Below are positions 58,753 to 64,000 of a DNA stretch of 64,000 nt, one piece after another. The position numbers were made by a program, and so were the translations under genes. Position 1 is the first letter of the stretch; every line of letters starts with the position of its first letter. The stretch comes from Rhododendron vialii. Lineage: Eukaryota > Streptophyta > Magnoliopsida > Ericales > Ericaceae. The stretch spans positions 3,978,001 through 4,042,000 of the forward strand of contig NC_080558.1 in NCBI RefSeq assembly GCF_030253575.1, read 5' to 3'. The notes under the pieces were generated by a model, which worked only from the letters and a program-made list of their open reading frames with translations, was not told the DNA's origin and did no database searches.

Positions 58753-60117
58753 GGCAAAAACGGACAGAGAGTGAGAGAGAGTATGTGTAATAGAACTTGT
58801 AGAAATCAAGAATTTCAAATAGTAGTTATTACTCCAAGTTTTACCAATCCCATCGGGATTAGTCGAAGTACGAGTAAGCTAGGCCCGACACCTGGTTATC
58901 AGAAAAAAATACTTTTAGTAATGTTAGTTGGGGGAACATGTACTGCTTGCATAAATTTATTTAGCAATGTTAGGTGGAAAGTACCATTCCATGTCAGGGC
59001 CTCTTGTGATGATCTTCGGCTGATTTATGAGTGGGGTTCTCTCTGCTCTTGAAGCCTTCTCATTTTCTTGTTGGTGCTGCTCTGGTATGGTATTTCTCTC
59101 AGTCCAAATGGGATTCTCCACAGACTTTGCTGCTCTTTGGGGAAGCAATTTGGTTATGTTTTTTCACTACCTCAATCTTCACAAGAGTCCAGTTTTCCAC
59201 CTGCTGATTTGGAAGATTGGTTCTGTCTTCTGAATTATGGCCTGCCTATATATGGAATGCTAATTTTGGATCCCCTCTGTAATGGTTTAGTGTTTTGGTG
59301 TGCCTAGGCTTTGGGCACCGTTTAGTAGCTGAATCAATTTTATGAACCCTCCCTGTTTTGGGGTTCAATATTTTTTTTGGTTTCGAAAATGTTATGGACA
59401 ATCCTCTTTCGGTTTTCTCCTTGGTTGATCTGTGTTCCCATTTTCCCTTTTCTGTACCTCGTTTTAATTTTGGCACTCTATTTTTTGTTAACCGCACTTT
59501 AATATTTGTCCGTTTGTGTTTAAAATACACATGTCAAGAACACTAGATGAAAAATACTAGAAGAATGTGGTTATCAAAAGGTAAAGTGCCAAAATCATTG
59601 CTCTATTTTTATGTTTACGGAAAAAAAATACGATTCCACTCTAACTTCATTACTAAAAGAATGTAGAACCAGGACTTTATATTAATGCAGGGTACACCAC
59701 ATGGTTGTACGGCATGATTTGTATCGTCTGTTGCAGCAATTAATAGTCTAAATTTTATCTCGGTAATGGATGGCTCATGACTAAACATGCAGAAGGTGAG
59801 ATGAAATATCAATATTGATGTCGAGACAAACGACTCGGATCGCGGCACGCTATAGCAATGTAGAGCACCCCTACATTACAGAGTCATTGCATTGAGAAAG
59901 GTAGAGGATTGAATATTAGTCTATTCGTTTTCAAAATCATTCCGACAAATCAAATGTGTTAAAAGTGTGTTCGATTAACTAAAATAAGTACTTATTTTAA
60001 AATTTTATATTTTGAATTAAAGTTGATGTATTGTAAGAGTATGACTTATCTTGAAAAACAAAAAATAAATATTTAAAAAATAAAAATCTAAGTGAAACAG
60101 GGCTAAGTGGTTACATG
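58753..60117. other. 3' flank of DUF2828 gene and intergenic DNA
   Basis: The first few hundred bases are probably 3' UTR. The frames at 58771-59052 and 59027-59307 match nothing I recognise. The rest is AT-rich. Confidence 0.45.
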
Positions 60118-60780
60118 TAGGGGTGGCAAACGGGCGGATTTGGGTCAAATTGGGTAAGTTGTTAGTGGGTTGGGTTTTTAATGGGTCATTGACCCATTTA
60201 GACCCATTAACTATGAGTCTAATTACCCATACTCAACCCGACCCATTTATTTTAAAGCAAACCCGACCCGCCCATTAACCCAATTACATATATCCTAAAA
60301 GTTATGATCGAAAAATAAGAAAAGTAAAAAAAAATTATGATCAAAACTCATAAATTTTTTCAAAAAGACGAGAATAAGTAATTTTTTTGTCTTATTGATT
60401 TATTTTTGTCTTTATTCAAAAAATTATAAGTTTTGATCAATTTTTTTTACTTTTCCGATTCTTTTCGTCGAAACAAATCAATAAGTCACAAAAATTTGAC
60501 ATAAAACAAAAAAAATTTGAATAAGGACAAAAAAATAAGTCAACTTTTTTAATCCAAACCCTATGCGGGACTACCATGAGAGAAATTTATTCATAGCGGA
60601 GCACAATTTCACCGGTCCATTCGCGCAATTAATGGATGAGATGTGTTTTCAATTTTGACTGGTCAAAATAATTGTCATCGGTCACAATTGATTTTTAATC
60701 CGAACCGTTCAAAATATTTTTGGATGCGTGTGATTTAGCATAGAACAATTGAATAAAAGAAAGAAAGAGAAGGCCATGCT

Positions 60781-60818
<38 letters not shown>

Positions 60819-61074
60819 CCATACTCCTTCCCAATTGCAAAAGAGACGGGAAACCTGGTAATTAGTAAAGAGGCAAGAATTTGGTGGGTTACTTTCATTA
60901 CTCCTTAGGTCAGTTAAGTTGACCCAATTGATGCCCAATTAAGACCCAACTAATAATGGGTTAGTTGAGTTTGGACCCATTCTTACCCAACTAATAAATG
61001 AGTTGGGTTGGGTCTATTTTTTAATTGATGAGTCTGAGTTTGTTAATGGATCTGGGTTCAATTTGCCACATCTA
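60118..61074. mobile_element. hAT-like non-autonomous element, ACCCATTTA/GGGTTGG-rich interior
   Basis: TAGGGGTGGCAAACGGGC at the left and AATTTGCCACATCTA at the right, flanked by GTTACATG (60110-60117) and ATTACATG (61075-61082), 8 bp with one mismatch. The left arm repeats GGGT and GACCCATT words; the right arm repeats AACCCA/GGGTTG words. The centre contains a half copy of the 49772-type foldback and a GA microsatellite (about 60784-60814), so it is probably a composite, which explains the 957-bp length. Confidence 0.82.
60784..60814. repeat. (GA)n microsatellite
   Basis: Uninterrupted GA repeats; AAGGCCAT flanks on both sides (GAAGGCCATGCTC before, GAAGGCCATACTCC after). Confidence 0.9.
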
Positions 61075-61359
61075 ATTACATGGAAAGAAAAAACTCCCAG
61101 CCTAACACAAGACTAGCTAAGAATTAAGAATGAGGAGACCAAGGAGTGAACGGTCTTTGATGTGGAGTAAGAGCAAGTATTCAGTGGTTTGATGCAATGT
61201 CGCGTGGTGCCCAACCCAATGCTTCTTCACCATAAATCAGGCAGCCATACCAGAGCACCAAATCGGTTTCCCTCGATATGCCCTTTGGTTCTGTTTGGTG
61301 GGCTTTTTTTCCTTAATGGAAATTAACTTACCCAAAAAAGAGGGCTGCTTTCCCCCCGG

Positions 61360-61376
61360 CCCCCCCCCCCCCCCCC
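61360..61376. repeat. C17 homopolymer
   Basis: Seventeen Cs after CCCCCCGG. Its true length should be treated with caution, as homopolymers are prone to assembly error. Confidence 0.8.
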
Positions 61377-61814
61377 GACACCCCACCCCCCTGGCCCCAC
61401 ATCCCATTTCTCATATTACCCCCTCCCCTCCTCCCGTTCCTCCCTCCTTTCATTTACTTTTTTTTTCTTCTTTTTTCTTCTTTATTTTCTTTTGTTTTTT
61501 TTTCTGCCAGAATTTTTTTTCGTTTTTTTTCTCTTTATTTCCTTTTGATTCCTTCCACTTTGAATCTTTCTTTATTTGTTTCTTTTCCCATTTACCTCCA
61601 TTCTTCTTTTTTTTTTTGGTTAACTCAAATTTTATTTTCAATTAAAATTGACTTTATACTTAATAAATTTATATTATTTTAATTAGTTAATTAGTCTTAA
61701 CAATGAATAATAAAAATAACTTGTAATGAACAATAATAAATTGAAATAAAATTTCATTTTTATTATAATTGAGTACATATTGTCAAAACATGAAAATACA
61801 TAAAAACACAAATT

Positions 61815-62771
61815 TTAATCAATATCTCCTCCAAATGCTGCTCTCGGCATGCTTATACCAATTACTTCGTACCACAATAGCAAACGTGTTTCATAACTGG
61901 CAGCCCATCCTTTAGCTTCATCCGATGAATGCTCCTCCCACCATGTTGGGATGGGTGGTACAGGGTAATGAGGTTCTAAGAAAATTTGCACGAAGTGATT
62001 GTTGTTAACACGGGCAATAGCAATTTCCCGGCGGTATTCAACTGGAACTGGAGGGGACCTCAATGGCAAATGAGTAAAACAACCGTAAACATCCTCATCA
62101 AATGTATGCAGTACTAGGTTGTACCTTGTTGCGATGACAACTCCCAAAGTCATAGCCTCCATCCAATGATTCTCTGATGCTGTAGGCTCGAACCAATTCA
62201 GTAAAATTAGTAGACGATTTGCCCAATCATGTACTGGATAAATCACACTGTATAGATAATAATTTTGTCGAATTTCTTCAATAAGCTCCTCTCGTACTCG
62301 ACTCCAATCATTTTCACTATACCCGATTAGTGCAGGTATCGCCCTGAATCCACAATGACCATCACCAAGCACGTCAACAGTGTGGGAAATATAACGCTGA
62401 AAAGCCTGAGGTAATCGTTGAATGTAGCGATCAGTGATGGATGGAACTATAAATTGAGTGTTGCGAACCCCCGAACCCTTCCCACGTCTCCCTCTCCCTC
62501 TCACTCTCGATGTTGCAGTCCTTGATCCTGAAGTGGATGCTTCTGAGAAAGAAGGTATGCGACGTGTACTTTGCTCATCTCTACCTGTAGGTCGACCTCT
62601 ATGTTCTGTGTTGTACGATGGAGGTCGAACTGTGCTACGAGATGGATCTGCCATATCGATAATCCTGTCTATGATATGCTCTCGCATAGGTGGATCCATC
62701 CCATCTAATATCTCAACGACTTGAGATGTCCTGTCAGATCGTGCTCCCTCCTCATAAATTTTTGCCCCCAA
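61815..62771 (-). CDS. OTU-like cysteine protease ORF, Mutator-like transposon type
   Basis: About 318 codons open without interruption. Numbering from the first codon of the frame (a TTG), residues 48-105 are a low-complexity Arg/Ser/Gly linker. Residues 130-265 form an OTU domain with VLGDGHCGFRAI (D137, C140 nucleophile) and VNNNHFVQIF (H259). The pattern fits the OTU-like segments found at the C-terminus of some plant MULE transposases, with HWMEAMTLG, FTHLPLRSPPVPVEYRREIAIA and PHYPVPPIP typical of those. No transposase or zinc-knuckle domain was seen upstream, so it is a separate remnant, an exon of a larger gene, or a domesticated protease. The first ATG is Met25 in this numbering (MDPPMREHII); an upstream exon cannot be excluded. 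Deubiquitinase activity is inference. Confidence 0.7.
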   Translation of the reverse strand: MGAKIYEEGARSDRTSQVVEILDGMDPPMREHIIDRIIDMADPSRSTVRPPSYNTEHRGRPTGRDEQSTRRIPSFSEASTSGSRTATSRVRGRGRRGKGSGVRNTQFIVPSITDRYIQRLPQAFQRYISHTVDVLGDGHCGFRAIPALIGYSENDWSRVREELIEEIRQNYYLYSVIYPVHDWANRLLILLNWFEPTASENHWMEAMTLGVVIATRYNLVLHTFDEDVYGCFTHLPLRSPPVPVEYRREIAIARVNNNHFVQIFLEPHYPVPPIPTWWEEHSSDEAKGWAASYETRLLLWYEVIGISMPRAAFGGDID

Positions 62772-63222
62772 GGCCTTTCAATGAAAACTCTAAGAGAGTC
62801 TTCAAACTAAATAATGAGTTTTATGGTGTTTGTTGAAAAATCTTAAAGCAAAAAATTCATTATGACCATTTAAAATAAAATGATCAAAAAAACATGATTT
62901 TTGACCCCGTGTATTTATAGAAGTTAAATAAATAAGATAAAATTAATTAAATAAATTTATATTTGCTAAGGTGAAGGTGTTTTAAGAAGGGAGGGGTGGC
63001 CGGGGGATAATCCGGATTGTAAGAAAAAGGCTGGGGTTTGATAAAAAAAAAAAAAAAAACAAAAAGAGAAGGCTTGGGAGGGGGGGGCCGGGTAACAAAA
63101 ACAGAAAAACAAAAATGAAAGGCTGGGGGAAGGCTGGGGGGAAGGGGGGGGCCCGGGTAAAAAAACAAAGGAAAACGGCTGGTTAAAAAAAAAAGAAAAC
63201 AAAAGGGAAGGCTGGGCCCGCT

Positions 63223-63242
63223 GGGGGGGGGGGGGGGGGGGG
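63223..63242. repeat. G20 homopolymer
   Basis: Twenty Gs after GGGCCCGCT, within a purine-rich arm (62980-63300) that repeats AAGGCTGGG and GAAAACAAAA words. It could form G-quadruplex structure. Confidence 0.8.
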
Positions 63243-63345
63243 AAGAGATGGCGGGTAAAAATAAAAGAAAACAAAAAAGAAAAGGGAAGGCCGGAGGGTA
63301 AGGGTAAAGAGGTCAATTTGGTATGGGGTCGGGGTGGGATGTGGC

Positions 63346-63370
63346 GGGGGGGGGGGGGGGGGGGGGGGGG
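63346..63370. repeat. G25 homopolymer
   Basis: Twenty-five Gs after GATGTGGC and before AGATAGCAATTTACCCC, at the outer edge of the right arm of the OTU element. Confidence 0.8.
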
Positions 63371-63441
63371 AGATAGCAATTTACCCCAAAAAAATGGTTT
63401 TCCTTGTTGTGGGGTCATAAATCGGTGGATAACCTATACTG

Positions 63442-63671
63442 GAAAATTTTTCAGTGTCGAGCGGGTATCATGTGGTGCCCGCTCGTGCATTCGAGTCGTC
63501 TATTTCATTTTTGAACGGCTCAAATTTGGTAAGAGAAAATGAGAGAGAAAGTGTTGGGATGAGAGGAAAGAAAATGTTTTAATTTGAGCTGTCCAAAAAT
63601 GTATCGAATGACTCGGATGCGCCGAGCGAGTACTACATGAAGTATACCCGCTGGACACTGAAAAATCTCTC
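63442..63671. mobile_element. Mutator-like MITE with perfect 10-bp duplication
   Basis: Ends GAAAATTTTTCAGTGTCGAG and, inverted, GAGAGATTTTTCAGTGTCC. Flanked by ACCTATACTG at 63432-63441 and 63672-63681. The centre has the AGAGAAAGTGTTGGGATGAG stretch shared with 19587-19805. The arm has CATGTG where other copies have CACGTG. Confidence 0.9.
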
Positions 63672-63681
63672 ACCTATACTG

Positions 63682-64000
63682 TACAGTACGGCCGGGAATG
63701 TTTTAGCGAGTGCGACATGTGGCATAATCTAATACTGTAATTTTAAATGTATTGATGTTTTAACTATTTTAAAATTCAATTGGTCCAATTAATTAATAGG
63801 ATAACTTAAAATTTGGTCTTTTAGTTAGCGGTCAGTCAAATCTATTTACTTATCTATCTCTATTAACATAGTATGAAGCGGTGCCGATCAAAAATAAAAA
63901 TAAAAATAAAAATAACATATGAAGCGGTAAAAAAAATGCGATCTTCCAATTTTTTTATTTTTACTTTTACTTTCAATTATTGTGCATACTACGGGTTGAT
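63682..64000. other. AT-rich window end
   Basis: No feature recognised apart from an (AAAAAT)n-like stretch at about 63890-63916. Confidence 0.5.

Larger units (their letters stand above)
61325..63405 (-). mobile_element. Putative Mutator-like element carrying an OTU gene
   Basis: Inverted C-rich arms face each other. At the right, read on the minus strand, TGGGGTAAATTGCTATCT runs into 25 Cs, then CACATCCCACCCC and CTTTACCCTTACCC. At the left, GGGCTGCTTTCCCCCC runs into 17 Cs (61360-61376), then CACCCCACC and CACATCCCA. These look like diverged long terminal inverted repeats with homopolymer tracts at similar positions. The ORF at 61815-62771 lies between. GGGTAAATTGC is, as I recall, a common start of plant Mutator-like ends. 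The exact tips and a 9-bp duplication could not be fixed. Confidence 0.5.

Noticed and set aside
61295-61645. Pro- and Phe-rich frame, and its Lys-rich antisense frame
   Set aside because: Direct translations of C- and T-homopolymer DNA in the element arm.
62947-63418. Pro/Phe-rich minus-strand frames
   Set aside because: Low-complexity translation of the G-run-rich arm of the OTU element.

Overview
This is nuclear DNA from a plant, very probably a core eudicot. It has AT-rich intergenic DNA, short exons with GT-AG (occasionally GC-AG) introns, plant-only gene families (ERF, CASPL, ACC-oxidase-homolog dioxygenases, DUF2828) and dense MITEs, SINEs and LTR relics. An Ericales-like woody plant is my guess, from general look only. 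All exon models below were joined by eye from splice sites, reading phase and family knowledge.

Nine host genes are supported. Left to right: an HR-like lesion-inducing (DoxX-like) membrane protein (5709-8995, +); two tandem 2-oxoglutarate/Fe(II) dioxygenases of the ACC-oxidase-homolog type (13903-16686 and 20031-22611, +); a RING-H2 protein (23497-24594, -); a CASP-like 5B membrane protein (28861-31968, +); a bHLH34/104-type (subgroup IVc) transcription factor (33306-37306, -); the mitochondrial electron transfer flavoprotein beta subunit ETFB (38934-42947, -); a small group IX ERF (51031-51483, +); and a DUF2828 vWA-like protein (55946-58752, +). From memory, the order HRLI - 2OGD pair - ETFB - ERF - DUF2828 mirrors Arabidopsis At5g43460 - 43450/43440 - 43430 - 43410 - 43400/43390, so the window looks like an old conserved microsynteny block. 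The RING, CASPL and bHLH genes lie inside it.

The dioxygenase pair sits in a tandem segmental duplication (unit A about 10845-18150, unit B about 18190-23140). Because the units share flanks and introns, each shows the empty site of insertions in the other. That gives clean ends and target duplications for a solo LTR, an hAT-like element and a Mutator-like MITE, plus probable sites for a 571-bp inverted-repeat element and two foldbacks.

The intergenic DNA is mostly mobile-element debris: five hAT-like elements with shared TAGG...CCTA ends and 8-bp duplications but each filled with a different degenerate short-word repeat; a Mutator-like MITE family whose arms often carry CACGTG; further foldback families; four tRNA-type SINEs with 12-15 bp duplications; a TRIM; and a Stowaway nested in a larger foldback. 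Near the right end is an intact OTU-protease-like ORF (61815-62771, -) between inverted C/G-homopolymer-rich arms, probably the coding remnant of a Mutator-like transposon. No rRNA, canonical tRNA, CRISPR or organelle DNA was seen.
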